DNA from: Raphanus sativus
Lineage: Eukaryota; Streptophyta; Magnoliopsida; Brassicales; Brassicaceae
Reading direction: 5' to 3'
Assembly: GCF_000801105.2 (NCBI RefSeq)
Contig: NC_079511.1
Coordinates: 10,780,784-10,844,783 of the forward strand
Length of the DNA stretch: 64,000 nt
In this document: positions 1-10,312 of the stretch, one piece after another
Position numbering within the stretch: position 1 is the stretch's first letter
Layout: each line of letters opens with the position of its first letter
Notes under the pieces: model-generated
What the model was told of the DNA's origin: nothing
The model's database searches: none
Seen by the model: the letters and a program-made list of their open reading frames with translations, nothing else
Made by a program: the position numbers and the translations under genes

Positions 1-200
1 GAATCCTCCATAGCCTCCTCAAGACTTGGACCGAGCTCCTGATTCTTGCGTTCCACGTCACCCTTCCATACCCGGACCTGTGCCTTGATGAGCGCTTCAT
101 AGAGACGATTCGTGAAACCGTGGCTTCTGTCTCTCTTAAAACTGAGGAATATGTCCCACTTGAGCCTCAAACGAGGATCAGAAACAGCGCTGGTCTTCAT
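1..200 (-). CDS. TIR-domain (TIR-NBS-LRR type) gene, 5' end only
   Basis: The reverse strand opens with ATG and stays open to the window edge (about 66 residues), so this may be the start of a real gene running off the left side. The protein begins MKTSAVSDPR, then shows the TIR strand-1 motif WDIFLSFKRDRSHGFTNRLYEAL at about residues 15-37 and later VERKNQELGPSL. TIR domains of plant TNL receptors act in effector-triggered immunity, with NADase and signalling activity. The catalytic Glu lies further on and is outside the window. Three partial copies of the same exon occur at 4,677, 6,857 and 15,389. Synteny suggests the counterpart of At1g27170/At1g27180 (from memory). Whether NBS and LRR domains follow cannot be seen. 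Confidence 0.6.
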   Translation of the reverse strand, partial: MKTSAVSDPRLRLKWDIFLSFKRDRSHGFTNRLYEALIKAQVRVWKGDVERKNQELGPSLEEAMED

Positions 201-1108
201 CTCCGATCTTTTCCTCTTTGAAATCAATTTTTGTAAGATGTAAAGTGTGCAGAGATCCTTTAACGTGTTTCCTCTTTGAAATCAAGTTTAGTGCTGCAGC
301 ACACGCAACCGCTTTTATTTACTATTCAAAAAGTGGAAGCTGTCATTTCTATAAAATAACGAACACAGCTCTTCTCCTAACCGGAATCGTCAAGTTTAGT
401 TTTTTTTTTTACTTTTATGAATTTAGCAATTTCATCATTATTTTAATTACCTTCTATAGTATGCTAATATTTTTGGTTATAAATAGATTCACACTACATA
501 AACATATTAAAACAAAATTAAAAGTATAAGAGAGAAAAATAAAAGAATAATGGTGAAGCTGATCGCTGTTTTTATCATATTCAGTTTGTTGTTTGCTAGT
601 CAATTTCTAATGTAAAAAAATTCTTCTTCTTTTGGTTTATGATTTCATTAAAAATCAGTCTTTAAATAATTCATATATGTAGTTTTTTTAAACATGCCGA
701 GGAGAGGAACCCGAAAGTCCATCTGAAACACTTACCGCACATACGGTAGTTATAAATGATAAAAATACATGGAGCGTCTCAGTAAGACTAATAGGCCAGA
801 CAAACCTAAACAAAAGTGGACCAAAGTGTCAATAATTATAGATAAGAAAGAAAAAAACAGGAAAAATATGTTCTGGATTTTCTCAGGAACTAAACTATCA
901 TTATTTGGTCAGTCGGTGTTTGGAGTTCGGTCCCGAAAATTTACATGGTGGATTGTAATAGATGATTGGTCCACCCCCTAACATTAGTTGGAAAGTATTT
1001 TAAATTCGGGTTAATCCTATAGTACATTTTCGGGTTATTTCACTATCTAGCACTAATTGCATTTTTCTTAGGACCGGTATCAAAAAATTATGCTATAGGT
1101 TTTTCTTA
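201..1108. other. Upstream region of the TIR gene, no gene
   Basis: This AT-rich stretch contains the presumed promoter and 5' leader of the TIR gene at the left edge. It recurs with moderate divergence at about 7,080-7,935, in the same order after the TIR fragment there. Open frames here are short, lack recognisable motifs and do not agree between the two copies, so I see no gene. Confidence 0.5.
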
Positions 1109-1846
1109 GGGGGATGTATTCAATTTAACATTTGATGTGATTTGATTTTTAATGAAGTTTTAGATGATTTTAATAAGTTGCAGAGATTTAGGGGGGATGT
1201 ATTCAATTTAGCATTTGATGTGATTTGTTTTTTAATGGAGTTTCAGATGATTTTAATAAGTTGCAGAGATTTAGGTCATTTTAGTTAAACTACTCTAGAA
1301 TATCATCTAAAACAATGGGATTTGAGTTTTATTTTTTTTAACTAAGAAACTCCACCCAAACACCCTAAAATCACCTCAAAACTTTAAAATCCCACAACTT
1401 AAAATATTTTCAATAACAGTGGATTTCAGAGTACTTTACGAAATGTCAAGTTTAATAACAGTGGATTTTAAATGAGTTTTTAAAATTCATATTTGAATAA
1501 CAGTGGATTTGTCATTTTAATACAAATCACCTGAAACTCCCGGTTGAATACACCCCCCTAGGTGAATTTTGTTAAACTACTCTAGAATATCACCTAAAAC
1601 AATGGGATTTGAGTTTTATTTTTTTTTAACTAAGAAACTTCACCCAAACACTCTAAAATCACCTCAAAACTTTAAAATCCCACAACTTAAAATATTTTCA
1701 ATAACAGTGGATTTCAGAGTACTTTACGAAATGTCAAGTTCAATAACAGTGGATTTTAAATGAGTTTTCAAAATGCATGTTTGAATAACAGTGGATTTGT
1801 CATTTTAATACAAATCACCTGAAACTCTCGGTTGAATACACCCCCC
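1109..1846. mobile_element. PIF/Harbinger-like MITE with duplicated ends
   Basis: The element starts GGGGGATGTATTCAATTT and ends in the inverted form GGTTGAATACACCCCCC, flanked on both sides by TTA, the target duplication typical of PIF/Harbinger. The paralogous segment near 7,920-7,945 runs straight through with only the target sequence, so the insertion is real. Inside, the 5' terminal segment of about 85 bp occurs twice (1,109 and about 1,191), and the 3' part of about 285 bp also occurs twice (ending at about 1,560 and 1,846). The element is therefore a rearranged or nested copy. It has no coding capacity. Confidence 0.8.
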
Positions 1847-2373
1847 TTAATATAAGTTCAAAAGATAACATATTACATTTTTTTTAATAAAGTCTATCTA
1901 TTTGATCATGATTATTCTTAATATATAAATAAAATATGAAATCGCATTATGTTGCACTCAAGTTATGAAGACATAAAAACGGGTTCTCAATAATCCCATA
2001 AATGCAAAAATAGCCTTTGCTTCTTTTACTACGGATTTCGTTTTGGTAAGTCATCAGTTATATGTTCTTTAGAGGAACATGACTTGTGCTCTTTGGACTA
2101 GTATATATGTGCTTGGATTCGGTTTTCCAAGATCTGAAGAACTAACCTATATATATTAACGAGAGAAAATATACAACGTTTTTATTAAGCGAGATTGGCC
2201 ATGTATGGTCCATGAACAAAAGTTCAACAGATACTAGGATACACATCATGTATTAGATATTTTGCATCCGTTTCTTTTTTAACACATGCATATATATGAA
2301 ACGAAGAACCTTGGATGAAAAAAAAACACACACACACACGATATGTATAGTATAACAAAGTTTTATAGTCTGA
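1847..2373. other. Intergenic, downstream of peptide gene 1
   Basis: This AT-rich sequence is the 3' flank of the cysteine-rich peptide gene on the reverse strand. It matches about 7,937-8,490 closely, apart from small indels. No gene is seen. Confidence 0.5.
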
Positions 2374-3237
2374 TCAGTTGCCAGATCCGGGTTGACAGTT
2401 CTCCGAGCGTGTGCACCTGGGTGGTGAGCCGTAGATGGATTGGCAGTATACGGTAGTAGTGCACGTAAAATGATAACAGTTGGAGAAGTACGAGAAGCAT
2501 GGCTTACAGAGAGAAGACAGGTATCCTCCTGGAAGATGACCATGATTAGTACGATAAGTGGTTGCCATGTTTTGAAAAGCTTTCCCGCCCCCGCAATGCA
2601 TTGATCTGCTTGGTGGAAACCACATCTTGGAGCTTCTTTCGTTATCGCCTTCCAAATTCCTCCTCGCATTGATCGTCTCTTCTGCATCACCCATAGAATT
2701 TGTTTTATAGCGTCAAGCATCATCAAGCCCCGCCTTTGGTACTATAAATATTAATCATATTTATCTATATTGAACTAATTAGTAACAAAGTGAAATAGCA
2801 AGTACGTTACTATAAATAGCACACTTCACAAAAAGGGATTTTAACGAATTTACATACTTACAAAGATGGATTCTACAAAAGTTTAAAAAGGATCAAAATT
2901 GATTTAAATTTGTAACAGAAGATATGATTTTTCTATTAATTTGGAAAATTTACGCCCTCATATATGAATATGGTTAACAGAGACATGTAGGAAGATATGA
3001 TTTTCTCAAATCTATAATAAATCTAACGAACAAAAGTACTTGAAACACTTGTGCCTGGATCAAATATTTTAAAGTTATCAACATGTCTTTTACTAATTGT
3101 AAACCATAAATAGTTTAGGAAAGAAAAAGCTCACTAAGTTTACGGATCTCAGTCTGAGCACCAAATGCGTGATCCATATGAAGCAACAACACCAGGAGAA
3201 GAAGAAATAGCACTGAAGAAACTATAGAGGACAGCAT
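2374..3237 (-). CDS. Secreted cysteine-rich peptide, copy 1 (two exons)
   Basis: Exon 1 is 3,135-3,237 and exon 2 is 2,374-2,681. The junction uses donor A|GTGAGC and acceptor GATGCAG|AA, and the phase-1 reading frame carries across it. The product is 136 aa. Residues 1 to about 27 are a clear signal peptide (MLSSIVSSVLFLLLLVLLLH core, then an AFGA cleavage region). The C-terminal half has eight cysteines spaced C-x28-C-x2-C-x6-C-x4-C-x5-C-x9-C-x5-C, with conserved HGHLPGGYLSSLC and GSPPRC. Size, signal and paired cysteines suggest an apoplastic signalling or defence peptide held by disulfides. I cannot place it in DEFL, EPF or other named families, and function is unknown. Three related copies lie in this window, and the same intron site is seen in each copy that has both exons. 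Confidence 0.7.
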
Positions 3238-3766
3238 CTTTAAATAACTCACAAGTCTCTCTTGTACTGATATAATCACTATATATGACTCACAATGATA
3301 CGTTTATTTATAGTATAGAGAGGTAGAGATAAGAGAGAATTAAAACATACGGTAGAGACTTAATTAAGCCTAAAAGAAGAAGAAGAAGGTGGTCGAGATA
3401 AGAAAGAGAGTGCTGAAGCTGTAGTCGACTGAGTTGTCAGTAGTTGGTTTAATTTGGGTTTCAGTGGTCTCCCTAGACCATACTATAGTAAACTCGGTCA
3501 AGCTCTCACTAGGAAACAATATGGGATAAGATACGTTTAAAAGAGAGACAAAGACCAAGTCTCGAATTCTCGAACACACGGCCGTATATGCAAAAAAGGA
3601 GTGAACCATATTCACTTTGAATGTTCCGCAGGAAAAAAAAGTATCCATATTTTGGCTGGCACTGTCGCTAGAAAATGACGCCAGAAGTATTATTTTCGTG
3701 AAAAATATCCATTCCCAGTAGATAATTCTTTTCTGTTATTATATTATATTATGATAGAAAGTTGTG
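3238..3766. other. Upstream region of peptide gene 1
   Basis: This is the promoter side of the reverse-strand peptide gene. It is conserved with about 9,889-10,312 and 18,477-18,960. Part of it, about 3,540-3,730, also matches the downstream flank of the intact TTC38-like gene (about 31,840-32,080). That shows the ancestral unit was TTC38-like 3' end followed by peptide gene. No gene of its own. Confidence 0.5.
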
Positions 3767-4017
3767 TTGTTAGATTATATAATCAGTTTCAACCTTTTGA
3801 TCAAAGTTTATATGTCAAGCTTACACGTTCTGAGTTGGCTGTTAGTTTGTACGATGTATGCACTCCTGATATTCTCATTCATGATTGTGTAATAACAAAC
3901 CTACCAATAGAAAAAGGGCTGTTTACTGTCACAATGGAGCCATGCATGATAATAGAATTGCAGATTGTGTCCATATAGCAATATTGAATATCAATCTGTT
4001 AAGCTAGAACATAAAGA

Positions 4018-4215
4018 TCACATATTACGTATCACACCCGGTACTTTCGTTGGTGTTCTTCTTTTAATGTCAATGTGATCAACCTTACGATCAGACAAGG
4101 CTGTTTCTGAGAAATTAACAGCAACAATGAACAAACCAATCTCTTCATATATAAGCCCTTCCTTGTGTAACCTCACAAATGCCTCGGTGACAGCTTTTGT
4201 TTGCTCATTCATTGT
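4018..4215 (-). pseudogene. Captured valyl-tRNA synthetase fragment, copy 1
   Basis: The reverse strand encodes MNEQTKAVTEAFVRLHKEGLIY and, further on, VDHIDIKRRTPTKVPG. From memory these match two stretches of plant cytosolic/mitochondrial valine-tRNA ligase (SKAVTEAFVRLYKEGLIY and VDYIDIKEKTLLKVPG). The intervening part (about 17 residues) is poorly conserved. Only some 60 residues of a protein of about 1,100 are present, with no catalytic HIGH or KMSKS motif, so it cannot be functional. It is joined on one side to sequence from the 3' flank of the TTC38-like gene and on the other to TTC38-like exon 9, which shows it was captured during rearrangement. Confidence 0.65.
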
Positions 4216-4227
4216 TAAACACTCTCG

Positions 4228-4660
4228 GGATCTATCAAACTATCAATATGTCAAGGTGCCACGACAAATACCAGTTTCCCTAAGATGTTAAAAGTCAAAA
4301 AAACCAACTGATCATTCAATACAGTATATAAATAGTGCATGGCTAACCTGATCAGTCAACGAGCTGTAAGGAGTTTGAGGCGGTCTCAAAACCTTTGAGA
4401 GCACCTCTTACATCCAAACGCAATAACAAACCGATAGCATTGAGATATACCTATATAGTTGGAGACATTTGAGTTTTGGATTATAGTAAGTAAAAACCAT
4501 AAAAGTTCCAATCATTACTTCGGGAGGAACAGCGTGTCGTTTTCCAACTCTTTCCAGATGTGATTATCATAGATCTCCTCTACTTTACTCATTGGTGACC
4601 CTCCTTCCAAGTTCCAAGTAACAGAGAGCAACATGCCAACAATTGTGTGTATACCTGAAA
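4228..4660 (-). pseudogene. TTC38-like fragment (exons 9 part, 8 and 7)
   Basis: Reverse-strand pieces match exon 9 (truncated, WYLSWHLDIL region), exon 8 (YLNAIGLLLRLDVR region) and exon 7 (YTHNCWHVALCYLE) of the intact gene at 32,493-38,850. Introns are retained, so it arose by DNA duplication, not retroposition. It lacks both ends and is fused directly to a TIR fragment. In exon 7 the intact HNWWHVALCYLEGGSP is changed and shifted here. Confidence 0.8.
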
Positions 4661-4676
4661 GTTTTAAACAGCGACT

Positions 4677-5075
4677 CTAGATGATAAGAGAAGAGCTTAA
4701 TAAAGTTTCAAAATCTTTTTCGAAAGGACTCTGTTTCCGAAATGGATCGACCTCGTAAAAGATTGGTAATAAAGGACGAGCTAGCGATGATCTCAGATCA
4801 CAGAGCTTGGCTAATTCTTCAAGGCACCAGTAAGACTTGTCATAGCCAGGGGATAAGACAGCGACAAAAGACACTGAATCCTCCATAGCCTCCACGAGAC
4901 TGGGACCGAGCTCCTGATTCTTGCGTTCCACGTCACCCTTCCATACCTGGACCTGTGCCTTGATGAGCGCTACATAGAGACGATTCGTGAAACTGTGGCT
5001 TCTGTCTCTTTGGAAACTGAGGAATATGTCCCACTCGAACCTCCAACAAGGATCAGAAACAGCGCTGGTCTTCCA
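4677..5075 (-). pseudogene. TIR-domain fragment B
   Basis: About 130 residues are open, with the TIR order WDIFLSFQRDRSHSF, then FVAVLSPGYDKSYWCLEELAKLC (including the conserved Glu of the WCLEEL motif), then PIFYEVDPFRKQ. The initiator ATG seen in the left-edge copy has become TGG. The frame stops soon after PIFYEVDP, in the second half of the domain, and no NBS exon follows. It is therefore a truncated exon-1 duplicate. Confidence 0.75.
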
Positions 5076-6023
5076 AGGAAAGAGATATAGTTTTTGTGCT
5101 TCAGCACACGCAACCGCTTTTATTTACTTTTCAGAAGGTGGAAGTTGTAAAAAACAACGGACATGGCTCTTCTCCAAACCGGAAACGCAACGCAGATACG
5201 TATGTAATGTAAATCTAAACGGCATACATTGTTAATCTTCGGTCTGTGATACAACAGCCATATTAAGTATGCCGTTAATGTAAATCTAAACGGCATACAT
5301 TATTAACCGGAGCACTAGAATTTTGTTCCAAAACCCACATCATGACATTTGTGATAGACTGATAGTGTTATCTGTACATCACCAACCAAATTCAAACTTA
5401 AATTATGTATGTTGAACATTTCCTAAATTCATTAAATAATTGACATAGTTTTTATAAATTAATTTGGAAGGAAAACATATATATGAATATAATAAATATT
5501 ATTTGATTTTTTCAATTAAAAAAAAAATATTATTTGATTTTTATTCATCATTATTTAAACTACCTTCTATAGCTAATATTTTTGGTTATAAATAGATCCA
5601 CCACAAAAAATACATAAACATATTAAAACAAAATTAAAAGTATATAAGAGAGAAAATAACAAAAATAATAAAATAAAATAAAATAAAAAACCATAACTGG
5701 TCATCTCTGCTGATGAAAGGGTTGGGATTGTAATTTTTATTATCAGTGTTCTATTCACGCTGTGAAAGTCTATTTACGATAACTGCATTTCCTGCAAAGA
5801 AATGAAAACAATTTTTACCCAAAAAAAAGAGTGGTGAAGCTGATGGCTGATTTGTCATGTTCAGTTTGTTGTGTGCTACTCGATTTTCTAATGTAAAGAT
5901 TTTGCATCCGATAAAAATATGAGAATATATGTGGCAACACACAAACATACATGTGAAACGAATAACCATAGAAAAAGCAAAAAAAAAAACACGATATATG
6001 TATAACAAAGTTTTATAATCCGA
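5076..6023. other. Intergenic within duplicated block
   Basis: This is AT-rich sequence carried identically in the right copy (about 15,788-16,736). It contains a short direct repeat, AATGTAAATCTAAACGGCAT, at about 5,205 and 5,277. No gene is seen. Confidence 0.5.
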
Positions 6024-6316
6024 TCAGTTGCTAGATACGGGTTGACAGTCCTCGGAGCTTGTGCACGTCGTTGGTGAGCCGTTGATGTATTGGCAGACTT
6101 TGGTGGTAATACACCTATAAACAATACATTTTCCCGAGCTGCATGGCTGACAGAGAGAAGACAAGTATCCTCCTGGAAGATGACCATGATCAGTACGATA
6201 ACTGGTCGCCATGTTTTTAAAAGTTTTCCCGCCCCCGCAACGTATTGATCTGCTCGGTTCCATCTCCACTTTGGAGCTTCTGTTGTCATCTCCTTCCAAT
6301 TTCATCCTTGTATCTT
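6024..6316 (-). pseudogene. Cysteine-rich peptide copy 2, second exon only
   Basis: The exon-2 frame is intact from the GGTGCAG acceptor to the stop, with all eight cysteines (C-x28-C-x2-C-x4-C-x4-C-x5-C-x9-C-x5-C) and the motifs HGHLPGGYLSSLC and INGSPTTC. The loop between cysteines 3 and 4 is two residues shorter than in copy 1. No signal-peptide exon lies upstream, because the duplication breaks off at about 6,437 into TTC38-like sequence. Without a signal peptide it is unlikely to be secreted. Confidence 0.75.
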
Positions 6317-6437
6317 CTGCACCACCCATAAAAATCACACTTCAGTTTATAGCATCAATCATACATATGAGTCCAACTTACACCCAAAACTTAGTTCAAA
6401 AGTATAAAATTGCCACATCACTTTGTATATTATATGT

Positions 6438-6856
6438 CAAGGTGCCACGACAAATACCAGTTTCCCTAAGATGTTAAAAGTCAAAAAAACCAACTGATCA
6501 TTCAATACAGTATGTAAATAGTGCATGGCTAACCTGATCAGTCAACGAGCTGTAAGGAGTTTGAGACGGTCTCAAAACCTTTGAGAGCATCTCTTACATC
6601 CAAACGCAATAACAAACCGATAGCATTGAGATATACCTATATAGTTGGAGACATTTGAGTTTTGGATTAGAGTAAGTAAAAACCATAAAAGTTCCAATCA
6701 TTACTTCAGGAGGAACAGCGTGTCGTTTTCCAACTCTTTCCAGATGTGATTATCATAGATCTCCTCTACTTTACTCATTGGTGACCCTCCTTCCAAGTTC
6801 CAAGTAACAGAGAGCAACATGCCAACAATTGTGTGTATACCTGAAAGTTTTAATGT
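6438..6856 (-). pseudogene. TTC38-like fragment, second local copy
   Basis: This is nearly identical to 4,247-4,665 (exon 9 part, exon 8, exon 7 with introns). It follows peptide copy 2 without a transition zone and runs into a TIR fragment, as the first copy does. The TIR partner here is joined at a different point. Confidence 0.8.
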
Positions 6857-7052
6857 TTATCAGCGACTCTAGACTTGGACAGAGATCCTGATTCTTGCGT
6901 TCCACGTCACCCATCCATACCCGGACGTGTGCCTTGATGAGCGCTTCATAGAGACGAATCGTGAAACTGTGGCTTCTGTCTCTCTTAAAACTGAGGAATA
7001 TGTTCCACTTGAGCCTCAAACGAGGATCATAAACAGCGCTGGTCTTCATCAT
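6771..7052 (-). pseudogene. TIR fragment C, chimeric frame with TTC38-like exon 7
   Basis: A 93-codon frame begins MMKTSAV, covers the first half of the TIR exon (FLSFKRDRSHSFTIRLYEAL, VERKNQDLCPSL), then passes through a short linker (LINIKTF) into TTC38-like exon 7 (RYTHNCWHVALCYLEL). The WCLEEL motif with the TIR catalytic Glu is gone. The frame is open by chance or selection. No evidence of expression is visible in sequence. Confidence 0.65.
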
Positions 7053-8497
7053 CTCACATCTGATTCATCTCCGATCTTTTCCTCTTTGAAATCAAGTTTA
7101 GTGCTGCACCACACGCAACCGCTTTTATTTACTATTCAAAAAGTGGAAGCTGTCATATCTATAAAATAGCGAACACAGCTCTTATCCTAACCGGAAACTT
7201 CAAGTTTAGTGTTTTCTTTTACTTTTATGAATTTAGCAATTTGATCATTATTTAAATTACCTTCTATAGGATGCTAATATTTTTTGGTTATAAATAGATT
7301 CATCACTAAAAAATACATAAACATATTAAAACAAAATTAAAAGTATAAGAGAGAAAAAAAATAAAAGAAGAATGGTGAAGCTGATCACTGTTTTTATCAT
7401 ATTCAGTTGTTGTTTTCTACTCAATTTCTAATGTAAATATTTTCTTCTTCTTTTGGTTTATGATTTCATAAAAAGATCAGTCTTTATATTCATTTCATAT
7501 ATGTAGTTTTTTTAAACATGCGGAGGAACTCGAAAGTCCATCTGAAACACCTACCGCACATACGGTATATCTTTTATAAATGATAAAAATACATGGAGCT
7601 TCTCAGTAAGACTGATTGGCCGGACAAACCTAAACAAAAAGGGACCAAAGTGTCAATAATTATATATAAGAAAGAAAAAAACAAGAAAGATGCGTTCTGG
7701 ATTCTGTCTGGTAACTAAATTATCACTGTTTGACTTATATTTGAGATTCGATCCAAGAAATTTACATTGGTAGACTGTAACAGATATCAATTTATCCTTT
7801 AACATTAGTCGGAATATATTCTAAATTCGAATTAAACAATATAATACATTTTTGAACTATTTCACTATCTACCACTAATTGCGTTTTTCTTGGGATCAAC
7901 CGGTATCAAAAAATATATGCTATGGGTTTCTCCTAATATAAGTTCAAAAGATAACATATTATATTTTTTTTTAATAAAATATATCTATTGATCATGATTA
8001 TTCTTAATATATAAATAAAATATGAAATCGCATTCTGTTGCACTCAAGTTATGAAGACATAAAAACGGGTTCTCAATAATCCCATAAATGCAAAAATAGC
8101 CTTTGCTTCTTTTGCGACGGATTTCGTTTTGGTAAGTCATCAGTTATATGTTCTTTAGAGGAACATGACTTGTGCTCTTTGGACTAGTATATATGTGCTT
8201 GGATTCGGTTTTCCAAGATCTGAAGAACTAACCTATATATATTAACGAGAAGCAAACACTAGTACTTGAAAATATACAACGTTTTTATTAATCGAGATTG
8301 GCCATGTACATCATGTATTATATTTTTTTTTCATGTATTACATTTTGCATCCGATATATATATATATATATATGTTTTTTTTTTTTGGTATGACACATGC
8401 ATATATATGACACGAAGAACCATGGAGTGGAAAAAAAAACACACACACACATATAACAAAGTTTTATAGTCTGATTAATTGCCAGATCCGGGTTGAC
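7053..8497. repeat. Second copy of the 200-2,400 flank, without the MITE
   Basis: This matches the region right of the left-edge TIR gene, block for block, and preserves the empty site of the Harbinger-like MITE at about 7,935. It includes a TA microsatellite (about 8,353-8,373) and T and A runs. No gene is seen. Confidence 0.7.
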
Positions 8498-9027
8498 GTA
8501 GTGATCAAAATAATTCAACGTGATTGATAGATCAATGTCTAAGAGACTTAAATAATTACATATCTGGGATTTCTTTTTTTTTTCCCTTTTGGTGCTGAGC
8601 AAATCTGTTTTTTTTTTTAAGTTTTGGTATTGTTTTTGTGGAAGTTTATTTTTATTTAAATCTATCTTTTCATATTTTGATGCTATACTATATTTAAAAT
8701 TTTTGTTTTCGATGAAGCATTTTCATCTAACTTAATTGGTTAGATATACTTAAATTTATCTGTTTTTATTTGACACCATACTTTTTTTATCTGTTAAACA
8801 TATTATTATAGTTACATATATATATGGGTGTATGGTTTTTTTTCTATCATTATCATGTACCTGAAAACTCTACAGAAAAAACAACAGTATATAATTTTCA
8901 TTAGAATAATAGTAAATATAAAACAAAGTATTAGAGTTTTTTAAAAAAATGACCAAATATTTCATAAAATGAGAAAGGACACTATTTTAAAATTGCTTTA
9001 GGCAACTAGATGGTTAGGTATGGCACC
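8498..9027. mobile_element. 530-bp insertion with GTTGAC direct repeats
   Basis: Compared with peptide copy 1, the 3' end of copy 3 is split. GTTGAC occurs at 8,492-8,497 and again at 9,028-9,033, with 530 bp of AT-rich unrelated DNA between. The ancestral sequence (CCGGGTTGACAGTTCTC) has one GTTGAC, so this looks like a transposition target duplication of 5-6 bp. I see no clear terminal inverted repeats, and the superfamily is undetermined. Confidence 0.7.
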
Positions 9028-9888
9028 GTTGACAGTTCTCCGAGTGTGTGCACGTTGGTGGTGAGCCGTTGAAGTATTGACAGGATTCGGTAGTAGTGCA
9101 CGTATAATGATAACAGTTGGAGAAGTACGAGCTGCATGGCGGACAGACAGAAGATAGGTATTCTCGTGGAAGATGACCATGATTAGTACGATAAGTGGTA
9201 GCCATATTTTTAAAAGCTTTCTCGCCCCCGCAATGCATTGATATGCTTGGTGGCACCCCCACCTTGGAGCTTCTTTGGTCATCGACTTTCAAATTCCTCC
9301 TCGCATTGATCGTCTCTTCTGCATCACCAATACAATTTGTTTTATAGCGTCAAGCATCATCAAGCCTTTGGTAATATAAATATTAATCATATTTAATTAT
9401 TTATCTATATATTGAACTAATTAGTAACAAAGTGAAATAGCAAGTACGTTGCTATAAATAGCACACTTAACAAAAAGGGATTTTAAAGAATTTACATAGA
9501 TACTTACAAAGTTGGATTCGACAAAAGTTTTGAAAAGGATCAAAATTGATTTAAATTTTTAACAGAATATATGATTTTTTCTATTAATTTGGGAAATATA
9601 CGCCCTCATATATGAATATGGTTAAAAGAGAGATGTAGGAACGATATGATTTTCTCAAATATATAATAAATCTAACGAACAAAAAGTACGTGAACACTTG
9701 TGCCTGGATCAAATATTTTAAAGTTATCAACATATGTCTTTTACTAATAATAAACCATAAATAGATAAGGAAAGAAAAAGCTCACTAAGTTTACGGATCT
9801 CAGTCTGAGCACCAAATGTGTGATCCATATGAAGCAACAACACCAGGAGAAGAAGAAATAGCATTGAAGAAACTATAGAAGACAACAT
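9014..9888 (-). CDS. Secreted cysteine-rich peptide, copy 3 (altered C terminus)
   Basis: Exon 1 is 9,786-9,888 and exon 2 is 9,014-9,318, with the same donor and acceptor as copy 1. The product is 135 aa. The signal peptide is intact (MLSSIVSSMLFLLLLVLLLH). The eight-cysteine pattern matches copy 1 (C-x28-C-x2-C-x6-C-x4-C-x5-C-x9-C-x5-C), with HGHLPREYLSSVC and GSPPTC. The last residues after ENCQ are RCHT, where copy 1 has PGSGN, because the 530-bp insertion supplies the final codons and stop. That adds a ninth cysteine. The frame is otherwise clean, so it may be expressed. Function unknown. Confidence 0.6.
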
Positions 9889-10312
9889 CTTTAATAATCA
9901 CTATATGACTCATAATGATACGTGTATTTATAGTATGGAGAGGTAGAGATAAGAGAATTAAAACATACGGTAGAGACTTAATTAAACCTAAAAGAAGAAG
10001 AAGAAAGTGCTCGAGATAAGAAAGAGGGTGCTGAAGCTGTGGTAGACTGAGTTGTCACTAGTTGGTTTTGGGTTTCAGTGGTCTCGAAAGTAATACACAC
10101 GTTCGAAATGATAAGATACGTTTAAAAGAGAGACAAAGACCAAGTCTCGAATTCTCGGAAAACACGGCCGTTATTCCCTTTGAATACTCCGCAGGAAAAA
10201 AAAAAGTATCCATATTTTGCCTGGCACTGTCGCTAGAAAACGACACCAGAAAGATTATATTCGTGAAAATATCCGTTTCTAGCGGACAATTATTTTCCGT
10301 TATTACATTTAA

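Larger units (their letters stand above)
3767..6437. repeat. Segmental duplication, left copy (about 2.67 kb)
   Basis: This block is nearly identical to 14,482-17,146. It carries, in the same order, a ValRS fragment, TTC38-like exons, a TIR fragment and a peptide exon. Nearly all differences I can see are single-base indels, mostly in A or T runs, plus a missing TAAG in the right copy near 14,996. At its right end this copy switches abruptly into a second copy of the TTC38-like fragment, whereas the other copy continues into unique AT-rich DNA. Confidence 0.9.

Noticed and set aside
8318..8469. Frames rich in Ile-Tyr repeats
   Set aside because: Translation of a TA microsatellite.
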